Part shown: positions 10,691 to 20,999 of the stretch, piece after piece
How positions within the stretch are numbered: position 1 is the first letter of the stretch
Layout: each line of letters starts with the position of its first letter
NCBI GenBank assembly: GCA_029204225.1
Contig: CM055103.1
Location: 6,880,852-6,944,851, forward strand
Direction: 5' to 3'
Length of the DNA: 64,000 nucleotides
Source: Diphasiastrum complanatum
Lineage: Eukaryota > Streptophyta > Lycopodiopsida > Lycopodiales > Lycopodiaceae
Translations under genes and position numbers: made by a program
Notes under the pieces: model-generated
Database searches by the model: none
Seen by the model: only the letters and a program-made list of their open reading frames with translations
What the model was told of the DNA's origin: nothing

Positions 10691-11037
10691 ATCCACAAGT
10701 TGACAATGACATCTAATGGCGTGCGTGGGCCCACTAAGATGCAAGCAAGAAGGAGCGTATTTTGCACAAGGCCCCACATCTAACGATGTAGTAAAGCAGA
10801 CCAAGTCATCAACAATTTAAAATTGATAGCATCAAATGCTGCATCACATATAAGATCCATCATTTCAGACCGATGCATACATCTTTGAAAAATGATTCTA
10901 GAATTCATCAAAATTTCAAGACTTTGTTCTAACGAAAACCAAAAGAATTACCTTTTGGTCATTAACTTTACATTCCTACATGCAATAAGTTGGTGTTTCC
11001 TACTTGAGTTGGATTTGATGTGATCCCACGTGTTGAT

Positions 11038-11201
11038 AACTTCAATAACACTAATATAGTCAACAATTGGAGGTATATTGGCCCCCATGTATAGGATTAT
11101 TCCAAATCTCATTAATAGGAACTTCAATAACACTAATATAGTCAACAATTGGAGGTATATTGGCCCCCATGTATAGGATTATTCCAAATCTCATTAATAG
11201 G
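11038..11201. repeat. 82-bp perfect tandem duplication
   Basis: The unit at 11038-11119 is repeated at 11120-11201 with no difference that I can see, followed by a partial third copy (ACAATTGGAGGTATATTGG) near 11212. The unit's tail (GGATTATTCCAAATCTCATTA, then ACATGGACGTAACA) resembles the end of the LTR at 21854-22339. The duplication may therefore lie within an old LTR fragment. Confidence 0.85.
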
Positions 11202-11759
11202 ACATGGACGTAACAATTGGAGGTATATTGGTGTCACAAACCCATAAGGCCACATAACAGAATACTTGAGGTGACGGTCTCATTCTATGGGACAAAACAT
11301 TGGTCTGTATGCATACATAATAGCTCGTTGCATGCACCTATACTCTCATGGCTAATGATTGTCACCTTTCTTATTCTCTAAACTGTCACAAGAAGTCTTA
11401 AAAGTCTCACATTGTGGTGCAATATGGGCATTGTCGCCACTTTCCATGTCGTCCATTTCGTGCTCATGTCATTTTTTTCTGTATGTGGCCATAAAGACAA
11501 AACAAACCAAAATAGAATACATATGCTAGTGTTAATGAACAAGATAATGTTTATACCTCCTCCAATTATAAAGATTATCGGCAAGTTAATTCTTCGAGCC
11601 ACAATTGAGGATTGACAAAATGATGAGATATACGTCGCATTAACTCACATTGTACATAAATGGATGGTTGAAATTGAGTTTCATACCGATATTACATGTG
11701 GCATAATGACTAACAAATCTAATTGGATTAGCCCTAAAAATAAGTATCACTCATGGATG

Positions 11760-12268
11760 AAATTCTCAAAAGGCAAGGATGTTTTCTTATAGAGTTTGTA
11801 TGGACTAAAGCAAGCACCAAGGATTTGGTATGCTAATCTAAACAATGTTTAGCTTTCTCAAAACTTCATGATGAGTGAGTATGATCATTCCCTTTACTAT
11901 AAATTTGTTGGAAATGATGTCACTATTCTTCTAATCTATGTGGATGATATCATTTTGAGTGGAGACACAACAATCAAGATTTTGATGATATCAAGACTGC
12001 ACTCAAAAAGGAGTTTGATGTGCATGCTCTTGGTCTTTTGCATTATATTTTGGGAATAGAGGTATTTAGAATCTCAATTTACTTTCATTTTTCAAAAGAT
12101 GTATGCAAACTCTATTCTAAAAAGATTTCATATGGTAGATGCTAAATCTTGTGATACACCTATGGAGTCAAATGTAAAGCTCACTATAAGAGCTAATGAA
12201 AGATCCTTTGAGGACATTACTCTCTATAGGAAGCTAGTTGGTTCACTCATATATATCTAACCATCACA
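11760..12268 (+). pseudogene. Copia reverse transcriptase fragment
   Basis: Translated residues include [14 protein letters not shown], the MSEYDHSLYY segment, LLIYVDDIILSG (catalytic YVDD), then in another frame TALKKEFDVHALGLLHYILG, and in a third frame TPMESNVKLTIRANERSFED and ITLYRKLVGSLIYLTITR. The sequence stops abruptly at a (CT)n tract. It is closely related to the RT of the young Copia element at 32653-38514 and preserves the undisrupted form of the stretch that is frameshifted there (CTC AAA AAG GAG TTT). Several frameshifts and a TAG are present. There is no LTR. Confidence 0.88.
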
Positions 12269-12269
12269 A

Positions 12270-12271
<2 letters not shown>

Positions 12272-12363
<92 letters not shown>
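12272..12363. repeat. (CT)n microsatellite, about 92 bp
   Basis: About 46 uninterrupted CT dinucleotides sit exactly where homology of the Copia RT fragment ends (LTITR, then the repeat). The tract may have grown at the breakpoint. Confidence 0.97.
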
Positions 12364-12365
<2 letters not shown>

Positions 12366-12945
12366 ATGCTTATGGAAGTGATCTCTTTTGGTTTACATAT
12401 CCATTCTTGCATTGTATTGGTTATATCTTGGATTTCTGTGTGTATAATGCTCTTGTGACTTATGTATTGGATCCACATGTGTGAAATGTGTTGTGGTACA
12501 GCCATTGTTCGAACAACAACATCAACTTATTACATTTATGCTATTTTGTCAAGTTCTTATTGAGTTCATAGCTTCTATGCATGGTTAGAGCTAGATTTCT
12601 ATATTGTTAATGGTGCTAGAAGTGCTATCTTTTGTAACCAAAGATCAAAGGGCTTAATTGGATCTTTGTGATCTGATTTTCTTCACACATCACACTGAAT
12701 ATCATTTTTTGCTTGTGAAGCAACATCCTCTAAACATTTGTTATCTACATCATCATGATCTTATTCAGGTACATCAGTTGGCAGTGCTATGTCCTCTATG
12801 ACATCTCTATCCTAAAAAATTATTTACTTCAGGAGCATTTGAATCACATATCACCATATGGGATCTGAACAGTCGAGGTGAAAGGTCACCTATAATTGAT
12901 TGATGTTACCATAAATATTGACTCGTAATCAGCATCTATGTTACA
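12364..12945. other. Unassigned non-coding sequence
   Basis: AT-rich sequence with no coding frame or repeat that I can identify. It is the flank of the CACTA transposase tail that starts on the minus strand further right. Confidence 0.5.
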
Positions 12946-12949
12946 ATTG

Positions 12950-13475
12950 CTTGGCTATGCACACAATATACAATTTTTGTATATTGAAAATCAATTTATT
13001 GACATAAAAAAAACATTGACTACTTGAACACATATACATATCTGCTCACATTGTTGAGGAAAAACAAATGTAGTGCTTTGATATGTTCGTGGAGTCAATG
13101 GCAAAATAACCACTGTCACCTTTCCTCACAATTGCATTGGGACCATTGCAAATAACCTTTGACCATTTAATACATGGAACATGAAAAAGTTGAATCGCCT
13201 AAATCCATCTTCAAGGATGTCATTGATTGTTGTCTCACAATAATCAAGTTGAGATTCAGAAAGGCTTTTTTTCTCTCGGATAAAATTTGCCATGACTCCA
13301 AAATCATATGTGTTCCTATTTTTATTAACGCGTTCCATACAAAAATGTTGTCCATGCATCTACAATGATGAAAGTACATACAGAAACTTGTGGAGATCCA
13401 TGCTTGATTCTTATTGGACCCCTTAACTTTTGCCAACACTTTGACTTGATCACTCATCAAATTACATCTACACAT
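12950..13475 (-). pseudogene. CACTA (En/Spm-like) transposase C-terminal (DUF4216-like) remnant
   Basis: Minus-strand frames contain an NDILE-DGFRRFNFFMFHV stretch followed by PNAI, then SGYFAIDSTNI and, near 12990-13030, SSSQCFFYVN. This order (short I-E-x-D-F strand, F-K/H-C/V-x-W strand, G-x-x-x-I/V-N stretch, then QVFYV) is that of the DUF4216 module at the C-terminal side of TNP2-type CACTA transposases. The frame is broken by shifts and stops. Its orientation matches the TNP2 remnant at 15930-17065, so the two are probably one transposase split by the Copia segment between them. Confidence 0.55.
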
Positions 13476-13822
13476 GTGTCACAAGCCTAACTACCTCGAG
13501 TTTGCATCACAATCTACTTTTGTCTAATTGAGACTTTACATGTGGATTTGACCATTTTGACCTCTATGCCAATTTTTGCCCTATCAAGGTTCTACACCAA
13601 GATGCTTGGTACAAAATCTTTATGATACCCCTAAAGTCAACATGACTAAACTGTTTTTACTTTTTCTACATGTGGGAACATGCTCCACACATGTCATATT
13701 TTCTCACAAACAAGAAACACAAAAATATCCAAGATAGATTTTGAAAATTTTTCACAAGTGAAACACTACAAGTGTGAGACCTTTGTGAGTTTCAAAGTCA
13801 ATCAAGTCTATTGTAGAGTAAG

Positions 13823-14690
13823 ATGGGATCTATTGGAGCATACCTTCTAGAAGCTAGGGAGAGACTGAATTCTACAAATTATTCTATTTGGATGGTTAGG
13901 ATGGAGTCACTAATGGTGCTCCAAAACCTTTATGAGTTCTTGATTGATGATGAAGATGAACTTCTAGGTGCACATGAGTTGATCAAATACAAGAAGAGAT
14001 CTAGGCTAGCACTTCATTGTGTGAAGATGAATGTAAGCAATGATCTTTAGAGAGAAGTATCATCATGTACTAGTGCTAAAGAGGCTTGGGAGTCTTTAAA
14101 ATCACTCTATGAATCAAGCAAGACTTCTAGAGTACTTATGCTTAGAAATCAAATTTTGCAAAGCATGAGGAGAAGTGAGGAGAGTGCACAGGAGGAGTGA
14201 GGAGAGTGCACATGAGAAGTGAGGAGAGTGCACAGGAGAAGTGAGGAAAAGTGAGGAGAGTGCACATGATTATGTACTTAGAATCAAGTCTCTAAATAGG
14301 GAGTTGGCTTCCATTGGAGAGAAGATTCATGATGGATAGCTTGTACAAATTGTTCTTAATGGTCTAGGAGATGACTTTGCAAATTTGGTCCTAAGTTTTG
14401 CCATTCAAGACACTTTGCCAACTATAGAAAAACTTCACAATGTATTAGTGGCTGAAGAGTGTAGGACGCTCCACACCAAGGCAAGAATGAGTTCATTGTC
14501 TTTGTGGGATGGAGATGAGAAAGTCAATTTCTCATTCAAGGGCAAAAAGAAAACCAATGGAAAGAAGAAGCATCCAAAGGAGGTCAAAGAAGAGGATGAT
14601 GCATGGAGCTCAAAGGACAAGTCAAAGTGAAAATGCTTCTTTTGTGGAAAGAAGAGACATTATGCATCCGAATGCTACAAGAGGCTAAGA
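13823..14690 (+). pseudogene. Copia Gag with CCHC zinc knuckle, multiply disrupted
   Basis: The ATG frame gives a UBN2-type Copia Gag start (LNSTNYSIWMVRMESLM), closely parallel to the Gag of the young element at 37252. It stops at TAG (14048-14050), resumes with REVSSCTSAKEAWESLK, and is then scrambled by an internal minisatellite at 14169-14270. It continues from about 14340 with LVQIVLNGLGDDFANLVLSF. The knuckle reads CFFCGKKRHYASEC at about 14634-14675, just after an in-frame TGA at 14628-14630. Gag would form the particle and bind RNA. Confidence 0.85.
14169..14270 (+). repeat. Minisatellite of about 24 bp inside the Copia gag
   Basis: Four copies of a GAGAAGTGAGGAGAGTGCAC-type unit with ATG/AGG variants expand what is a short S-E-E/S-E-N stretch in the related intact Gag. 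The expansion disrupts the reading frame. Confidence 0.85.
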
Positions 14691-15278
14691 GCACAAGAGG
14701 AGGAGGACAAACAAGGAAATCTTGCACATGAGGAGGAGGAGGATGAAGTAGATGTATTCTTGATGGCATCTACATCCTCGCCAACAAGCAATGACAATTC
14801 AAGAGATACATGGTGGATTGATATTGGGGCTAGCTCTCACATGTCTTGTGAAAAGGACTTTTTCTCAACTTTACACTCATTCAATAATGCTAAAAAGTAT
14901 GTTTTTACTGCAAGTGATGAACACTGTAGGATAGATGGTGTTGATACCATCTCTTTGTATTTAGAATCCTCGATAAGTATGGATCTAGAAAATGTCCTTT
15001 ATGTACGATCAATCACCAAGAAAATGCTTAGTGTTGGTCTACTCTTAGAAAGTGGTTTAGATGTCCACTTTAAGCATGGTGTTTGTCTCATTTCAAAGAA
15101 TGATGTTTGCATTGCAAAGGGATTTAAACATGGAAGATTGTTTAAGTTGGAAGCTAGTGCTGCTTTTGAGAGAGTGAGCTTGGCAAAGGAGGAGATCACT
15201 CAAGTTGAGATCTTGGAAAAGTGTGATCTTGCTTGCATTGGGGAGGGGCATCAAAAGGAGGAAAATCTTGAGGATTAG
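14691..15278 (+). pseudogene. Copia protease and pre-integrase start
   Basis: From 14760 a 172-codon frame contains WWIDIGASSHMSC. This is the Copia protease active-site region with the usual D-S-G-A reading D-I-G-A, so the catalytic Ser/Thr is lost. It is followed by ENVLYVRSITKKMLSVGLLLESG, the standard N-L-L-S-V block, and KGFKHGRLFKLEA. It ends at 15278 where integrase should begin. Upstream acidic repeats (EEEEDEVDVF) match the linker in related elements. Confidence 0.82.
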
Positions 15279-15287
15279 CCTCAAAGC

Positions 15288-15734
15288 ATGGCCGAGTCAT
15301 CAAATTGCATGCAAATTGTCCATTCAAGTGTGCATCTTGCAAGGATGGTGAGCATTGGAGAGTCTACTATCTTTGAATACTTTTTGGATAGTATCAATAG
15401 ACATGGAGTGACTTGTTGCTTATCTTTAAGAGATATGATGTTTAGTACTTTGTATGACAAGACAATGAAAATGAATAAAACAATTTCATTGGATAACTAT
15501 TTTTGTAATAGTTTGAATAGTGCCATAAAAGATGAAACATCATTTGTATTGGGAATCTTTGGGTCCACATGCTTTGAGCATGGTCATTCCAATGTAAGGA
15601 CCAAAGATTACCCTATTTCAATGATAGGAATAATGGTAGTGTTTTGCTCTTCAAGTAGAGATTGTAGAATCTACTTCTTTCCTATCAAAGAAGTTGTCAA
15701 TGGTGGAAATGTGATCTTTCGTCTAGTTTTTTGA
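15288..15734 (+). CDS. Orphan 148-aa ORF downstream of the Copia protease
   Basis: An ATG-initiated 148-codon frame occupies the place of Copia integrase but shows no HHCC, D-D-E or other Copia motif that I can see. It is Ser/Ile/Phe-rich, with several Cys, and has no clear signal peptide or zinc motif. It may be foreign sequence captured by a non-autonomous Copia element, or flanking DNA left by deletion. Compare the orphan segment at 31420-32433 in another Copia copy, which is not obviously similar. Function unknown. Confidence 0.35.
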   Translation: MAESSNCMQIVHSSVHLARMVSIGESTIFEYFLDSINRHGVTCCLSLRDMMFSTLYDKTMKMNKTISLDNYFCNSLNSAIKDETSFVLGIFGSTCFEHGHSNVRTKDYPISMIGIMVVFCSSSRDCRIYFFPIKEVVNGGNVIFRLVF

Positions 15735-15929
15735 TATATTGTTAAGCAACCATCCAATCACTCTTGTGGATCTTTTGTAGATCCATTTACGGTCCTAAAG
15801 TACAATACTTTCACATCAACACCAAGGGAAGCACAAATTACATACACAAAACAATGCGGTCATTGAGATACATATATGTCTATTGAAACAAGACATGCTA
15901 TAAATTGTAATATTCATGAGGTCTAGGCA
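15735..15929. other. Short unassigned spacer
   Basis: AT-rich sequence between the Copia-associated ORF and the CACTA remnant. It probably contains the insertion junction. Confidence 0.4.
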
Positions 15930-17065
15930 ACATAAAAAAACATGCCAACCTATAAAAAGTTATGCTAGTCATATCCACTTAGCTTGTTGTCATGTGTAAA
16001 GGAACCCTTTAGACATCGCATGTGTCTTGTTGGAGTTCGAAATGAGACTATTGCCTTCTTTACAATCATCTCTTCCTTCCTAGAGAAGATCCATGGAGCC
16101 TTTGGGAGGACGATTCTATTCCAATCATTTTTGGCCATGAATCGGACATCTTTTCCATTTCCTTCAAGTTGTCTCGTGTGGCTTTTTTTTTTTTTATCTT
16201 TGGCACCAGTTAGCTGCTCCTAGATTATGCTCCCTACATTCCTGAATATGTGCATTGGGTCCAAAAGATGGTTTATCAATACTTCTCCCCAATACAGAAG
16301 TTCATGGAGTATTAATAACTTCTTCATACCAAGAGGGAGGTGCCCTAGATCTTGATTGGACCTCCAAAATTGAAGCCAATCACTTGCCTTCGAGATTAAG
16401 AAACATACACACACCTTTAGTCGACATTATTGTAAGAACAGAGAGACTAAATCTTTAAAACATGACAATTGGCCTAAATATATAATGTACCTTTATGGTG
16501 TGGGGACATTGACCAACATTTATGATGTACCTTCATGATGTTGGAACATTGACCAAACATATGGTGTACTTTTATGGCGTGGGGACATTGACCAACAAGT
16601 CTACGCGGCATGGGGACATTGACCAACAAATCTATCGCATAAAGGGTGATCAGACAGAATGTATCAAGTGTGGCCCTCATAAACCATCTTTCGTAGATGT
16701 TGTGATGACGTGCTTACAAATACTCACCACAAATGGGACATGCGATGTAGCCACTAGTTTGGAGTCCTACAATGAAACAAAACAACCGCCTTGATTGTGT
16801 TTATAATATTTGAATCAAAAGAAAATTTATGAATACACATGAGATTTAATGTAAAAAAAACTAATAGAAACAATATCTTACTAGAACGCTCTCCATATCC
16901 ACGAAATTTGTGCATCATCCACATCAAAATCTCCTTCACCACAAAATCTCTTTGTCTACGTGGCCTTGAAATATCAGTCACTTCAACTCCTTTCCACAAG
17001 ATCTTTAACTCAAAACCCAAAAAAAGAACGTCATGATCTTCTTTATAAACCTGTTCGAAACACAA
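15930..17065 (-). pseudogene. CACTA (En/Spm-like) TNP2-type transposase remnant with a visible intron
   Basis: Reading leftwards: KILWKGVEVTDISRPRRQRD with the following EILMWMMHKFRGYGE (about 17010-16885) matches the TNP2 stretch that in relatives reads L-W-x-G-V-x-x-x-D and I-x-D-F-P-G-Y-G. A 115-nt intron follows, with GT at 16881-16880 and AG at 16768-16767. After it come LQTSGYIACPICGEYL (zinc CxxC), a block equivalent to the H-P-L-R region, YWGEVLINHLLDPMHIFRNV (the D-x-M-H-I hallmark) at about 16290-16220, LPKAPWIFSRKEEM, and SFTHDNKLSGYD near 15970. Stops, shifts and an internal minisatellite make it non-functional. It would be a DDE-class cut-and-paste transposase. Confidence 0.78.
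16484..16640. repeat. About 39-bp minisatellite inside the CACTA remnant
   Basis: Four imperfect copies carry GTACCTTTATGGTGTGGGGA and CATTGACCAACA in alternation, at roughly 16488, 16528, 16567 and 16600. The last copy is shortened. The array interrupts transposase homology between the CxxC region and the D-x-M-H-I region. Confidence 0.8.
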
Positions 17066-18100
17066 AATCAGAAATTATAGTAAGAGAATTGGTTAGTATT
17101 ACTTGATCAAATATATTTAAACTCTAGACAATAACAAAACAATAAAACACAAAGTCATAAATTACATTAAGAGAATCAGTTAATATTACTCAATCAAATA
17201 GATTTAAATCTTGTAGCATAACAAAACAATATTACCTGAAAAGATGCTAACCACCATATGTTGTTTTTAGACTACACACTAAAAATTAGACCTTCAGAGT
17301 TTGTCATATTGCTTAATGCTCCATTCATGAGTGTAATTGTTACGTCCATGTCCAGTATGTGGGATTCGGAGTAATCATTGACATGGATAGCGGGTCACTC
17401 CAGTGTATATGGTTATTGGTTATGCCTCATCATTTTGGGCTTGGCCTGTAGAGATAATTCATAATCATACGAGGGCCCTCCCCAATTGTCACAATCAAGA
17501 GGGCAAAGTCAGGGTTAGGATCTCCAACCGGGTGAGTCGTCGTGTAGTATGAGCTTCGATCCAATGGGGAGGGGGTTAAACTACGGATCTAAATGGAACT
17601 TTAAGCCTACCAAGGGCGTCAATCTTGGCATAAGATCTAAAGGTGGAATGGCACGGTTGGAGATGTGGTGCTTGACACTCTTCTTGACTCTTTTAGGGTT
17701 TTGGTATGTGAGGATCCTCTTCTTGGATCTTGGCTTTTCTTGGGTTATTTAGGCTCTTTGAGCCCTAAAGCTTCTCCTCTTGAGTGAGAAGTTTTTAGCA
17801 CGTGTGAACTTCTCTACACACCTTACAGGATCTTTATGAGGTGTTGTGATTGCACAAGAATGATCAAAGAACAAATTACTTGAAAAATTCAAGGCAAGAG
17901 CACAATGGCATGCATTAGACTCAAAAACCTAACTCCTTACTATGTGAGATAGATATCAGAAAATATTCTAAGTGCTCACTATGGGAAAAACAGCCTGCTC
18001 TCGGGTAGAGAGAGAAAATCAACAATAGAAAACTCAGGTAGAGAGAGAATGAGTCCAAAACACCAAAAACTCAATACTCACAATATGGCAAAATGAGCCA
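17066..18100. other. Unassigned non-coding region, possible LTR remnant
   Basis: No supported gene is present. At about 17340-17480 the sequence TTACGTCCATGTCCAGTATG and what follows resembles, in inverted sense, the LTR end motifs seen at 11150-11220 and 22290-22339. It may be an old LTR fragment. The 67-codon frame at 17549 has no recognised similarity. Confidence 0.35.
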
Positions 18101-18108
18101 AAATTTTC

Positions 18109-19197
18109 CTACATCGAAGAGACTTGAATTCCTACTCTGGAACTACATGTAATGTCCACATCTGCTTCAGAGAGCCTTTTCCAGTTGTTCGCATCTTCGG
18201 CATCGCAGTTCTTCCGATGGGTTTCAACAACTATACGGACGAAACGGGACCAGAATTGGTTGCGCGTCGTGGATTGCGAGCGGATTGGGCCGAATGTTGG
18301 GTGCATATTTCCAGGAAAGCATGTTGTATACCATGTTTCCAACCTCGCTATATTAACAAAGGACGTTGAAGACAAGCGATGGTAGGTCTTGTATAAGGAA
18401 ATCTGATCCACGATGACCGTCATTTTGAAGGCTTTATTTGGGTCGAAACAGTACTCTCCAAAACAAATATCCCACCTAGTATCCACCTTGGCAGCTGTCA
18501 ATAAGGTCTCCACATTGTAATAGGCTTCTAGTACAATGGGATCTGGAGAATTAGCCACGTCGGTCAAAAAGTGGTTGAGCGCTCGTTGGAAATCGATGGT
18601 CGTGCTCCAACCCTTTGTTGACTTTATGATTGGCCAGTTGTAGGCCTTGACATTGGAAGTCTGCAAGGCTGACCAAGATCTCCTTCTGGGCATTGGGTGG
18701 TACGTAGGATCTGCCTATAGAACCGTAGGAGCAGAAAGATGTTCTTTAATAAGCTTTGGGTTGCGTAAAAGTGCCGCCTTCCTCCACTCTAGTTGAGGAT
18801 GTAGGAGCTAAAGGATATCAGCCGACTTCTTTTTGAGTAGCTACTCGAGCTTTCCTGGTAGTTTATAGCCGCCTCTAGTAGTGATGTCTGGATATTTCTT
18901 TTCGAAGAGGGCTGGCTGCTCTGAGTCAGGTACCATAAAACCTTTGTTATACCAGTTTTTATGCACAACCACAATATTAGGGAGGTTATCCATTGGGCGA
19001 GGATGAACTGCGGAGGTTGCTGGAAGATCAGATTTGGGGGGTGAGGAAGAGGTGAGAGGTGGGAAACCAAATACCAGAGTAGTCCCATGTTTGTTCCTAA
19101 TGGACCGCAATAATCCATTTACAAATTTGTGATTTAACAAGAATCTGCACATGGTATTACCGTCACATAAAACAACCACTCTGGTTGGTACTATCAT
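18109..19197 (-). pseudogene. Unrecognised pseudogene of about 363 codons with three TAG stops
   Basis: One minus-strand phase is open from ATG at 19197 to 18109 apart from three TAG codons between 18840 and 18694. It is more GC-rich than its surroundings. The N-terminal third is Pro/Ser-rich and is followed by VVVHKNWYNKGFMVPDSEQP and a basic LLKKKSADIL region. The C-terminal 194 codons contain many aromatic residues (ETWYTTCFPGNMHPTFGPIR, NQFWSRFVRIVVE). No family is recognised. It lies between repeats and directly left of repeat family sequence at 19190-19870, so it may be an element-specific ORF. All three stops fit CAG-to-TAG change. Confidence 0.5.
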
Positions 19198-20000
19198 CCC
19201 GAATTTCTACCTTCTGAGAGTTACAACTCCTAGGAATAAGGTTCTTTTACAGTACAACTGTGAACCTAGTGTTATTTTTGTTCCATGTCACAATTTTTAT
19301 TAACAAATAGGGTCAACTCATGGTCCTATAGATATTCAAAAAAAATTCAACTTAATGAATTCGAAAAACCCGGTGCTATGCAATTTCCTTACAGGGATTA
19401 TTAACCAATCCAAATTACACAACACTGTCACATTTACCTACACATGTGTCTCATTTTCTTCCTCCCTTAGATTTTTTGGTCACCCGAAAATTCTTTTAGC
19501 GAAAGGCCCAAAAGTTCCATTCACACAAGTAAATGCTAGGCTACTTCCTTTTTGATGAACCCAGCTTAGTTTCATTACTTCGTTAAAGTTGTCTGAATCA
19601 ATGGAACTGAGTACTCTTTACAATATTCGAGATACCTATTTTTTATCAAATATAGAGTTACTTCACAAAAATTATAGTCTTATTCCATTTATTCACTTTA
19701 ACAAGTATCTGCCGGTGCACAAATAATCCAAAAAGGAAGAATCGTAAAAAAAATACCATTTAACTCAATTTACTGGGAGTACTCTTATTCCATAGTTAAA
19801 TCGATAAAAAGCACAGTACTAGGAAATCAAATTTCCATTGCAAGGCACTTGCCTGGAATTTTTTTTTACCATTAATCCAAATTCTACGAATCTTGCTCAT
19901 AAAAGTTTAAAAAAATGGCAATTCATAATTCTGTGTCGATTTGGGTTGATTTACAAAAAATCCAACTGACCAAATCGATCGTTGCGTTGATTACACCATA
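19190..20000 (-). repeat. Third member of the 4380-8120 repeat family
   Basis: This aligns in the same orientation as about 7150-8120: CTCCTAGGAATAAGGTTCT against CTCTAGGAACAAGGTTCT, AATTCAACTTAATGAATTCG against AATTCAACTGAATGAATTCG, CTTAGATTTTTTGGTC against CTTAGGATTTTTAGTC, and CTGGGAGTAC with following AGTTAAAT. It is non-coding and sits directly upstream (in minus sense) of the pseudogene at 19197. It could be that element's leader. Confidence 0.55.
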
Positions 20001-20420
20001 ATTTTTGCAAACACTTTAAACAAAGCTGGACTATGTTACATGTAGCCATGCATTCACGAAATGCACACCCTCTTTGCAAAATCTACCAAATCAATACAAC
20101 CACAAAGCGACTGACACACTAATCATGCGAACAACAGGGACATGATCTCACTCATCATGCATCCAGTTCAAGGAAAATCTGGAAACCAAAGTATAGAGCT
20201 CTGACAAACGAGCACCAAGGACATAATTCTTCTACCAGGGTGCTTAGTAACCTAAATTCACCAAGTAGATTTCGAAATTAATTTTTCGAACCAACTATGA
20301 AGTTACATAATGCCAAGCCCTTAAAGAACCTCATTCAACCGGCATTGACACATATAGTCAACACTTTCAAAAATTGTTGACCCTTCAACATGCATCAGAC
20401 CCTTTTTTAGCCGACGATCC

Positions 20421-20990
20421 ATGGCAAAGGTAGGAAGCATAAATTCAAAAAGTTACACATGCCCACAAATCCAAAACCCTAAGGCCCCACACAAGAAAGA
20501 AAAACCTAGAATAGTTATAGTCGTGCCACAGCCGCCATCAACATCGCAGGAGAGAAGGCTGCCCGAAGCGAGAGAGAGAGAGAGACACAGAGAGAGAGAG
20601 AGAGGAAGATAGACCGCAGACATGCTCCAACTCGGCCCTCTACAGCGCTTCAGCATCTCACATTCAACCACTCATCAAGCGCCACATTCCAGACATCGAT
20701 TTACCAGCCACCAAAATCGGATTTCCAGTTTAGATTGCGCGATACAGCCAGAATGGAGACCTCCAAGCCAATCTACAACCCTAAATCTCTCACAGATCCC
20801 TCAAGTGAGGATTTCACAACAGGGTTAGAAGCATCCACAGAAGGTTTTTACCAGAATCAACAAGATTTCCATTCCGGTCTTGCTCCAATTCATCTCCCAG
20901 ATGGATGCTTTGCAGTCGCTGGTTACTGTAAGCAAAGATCTAAATTCATGCTTATCTCTTCTCTAAGGTTACACTCTTTGCTACAATAGG
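20421..20990 (+). CDS. Possible first exon or chance ORFs, low support
   Basis: Plus-strand frames at 20421-20612 and 20735-20989 read through a slightly GC-richer patch with an (AG)n tract at about 20568-20607. The ATG at 20753 starts METSKPIYNPKSLTDPSSED and is followed by a possible donor GTAAGC near 20929. No downstream exon was found and no family is recognised with confidence. It may equally be the antisense side of a retrotransposon leader that ends at the PBS near 21841. Confidence 0.2.
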
Positions 20991-20999
20991 TTAAGTTGA

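Larger units (their letters stand above)
10105..11040. repeat. Diverged direct repeat pair (10105-10480 and 10830-11040)
   Basis: Both copies share, in order: CATCAAATGC, ATAAGATCCATCA, a GCATCACATCTTTAAA/GCATACATCTTTGAAAAA block, ATTCTAAAACTCATCAA/ATTCTAGAATTCATCAA, CTTTGTT, a CTATTTGAGTTGG/CTACTTGAGTTGG block and TATGTGATTTC/GATGTGATCCC. The spacing is about 680 bp. This could be a short LTR pair of a miniature element or a segmental duplication. No PBS or polypurine tract was recognised. Confidence 0.5.
13560..15735 (+). mobile_element. Degenerate Copia segment: leader, gag, protease, then an unrelated ORF
   Basis: A Copia gag start at 13823 is followed by a CCHC knuckle, a protease and the beginning of the pre-integrase region. 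Homology then stops near 15270, and an unrelated 148-codon frame follows instead of integrase. No LTR was identified. The segment lies between two minus-strand pieces of one CACTA transposase, so it probably inserted into that transposon. Copia LTR-proximal boundaries near 13560 and 15735 are estimates. Confidence 0.75.

Noticed and set aside
12257-12505. Minus-strand ORF with a long Arg-Glu run
   Set aside because: It is the translation of the (CT)n microsatellite, with no other coding evidence.
13770-13785. CACTACAA as a CACTA transposon terminus
   Set aside because: It lies in the leader of the plus-strand Copia gag segment, has no partner terminus and no 3-bp target duplication; a chance match is likely.
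20453-20671. Minus-strand ORF with a Leu-Ser run
   Set aside because: It is the antisense of the short (AG)n tract, with no supporting feature.
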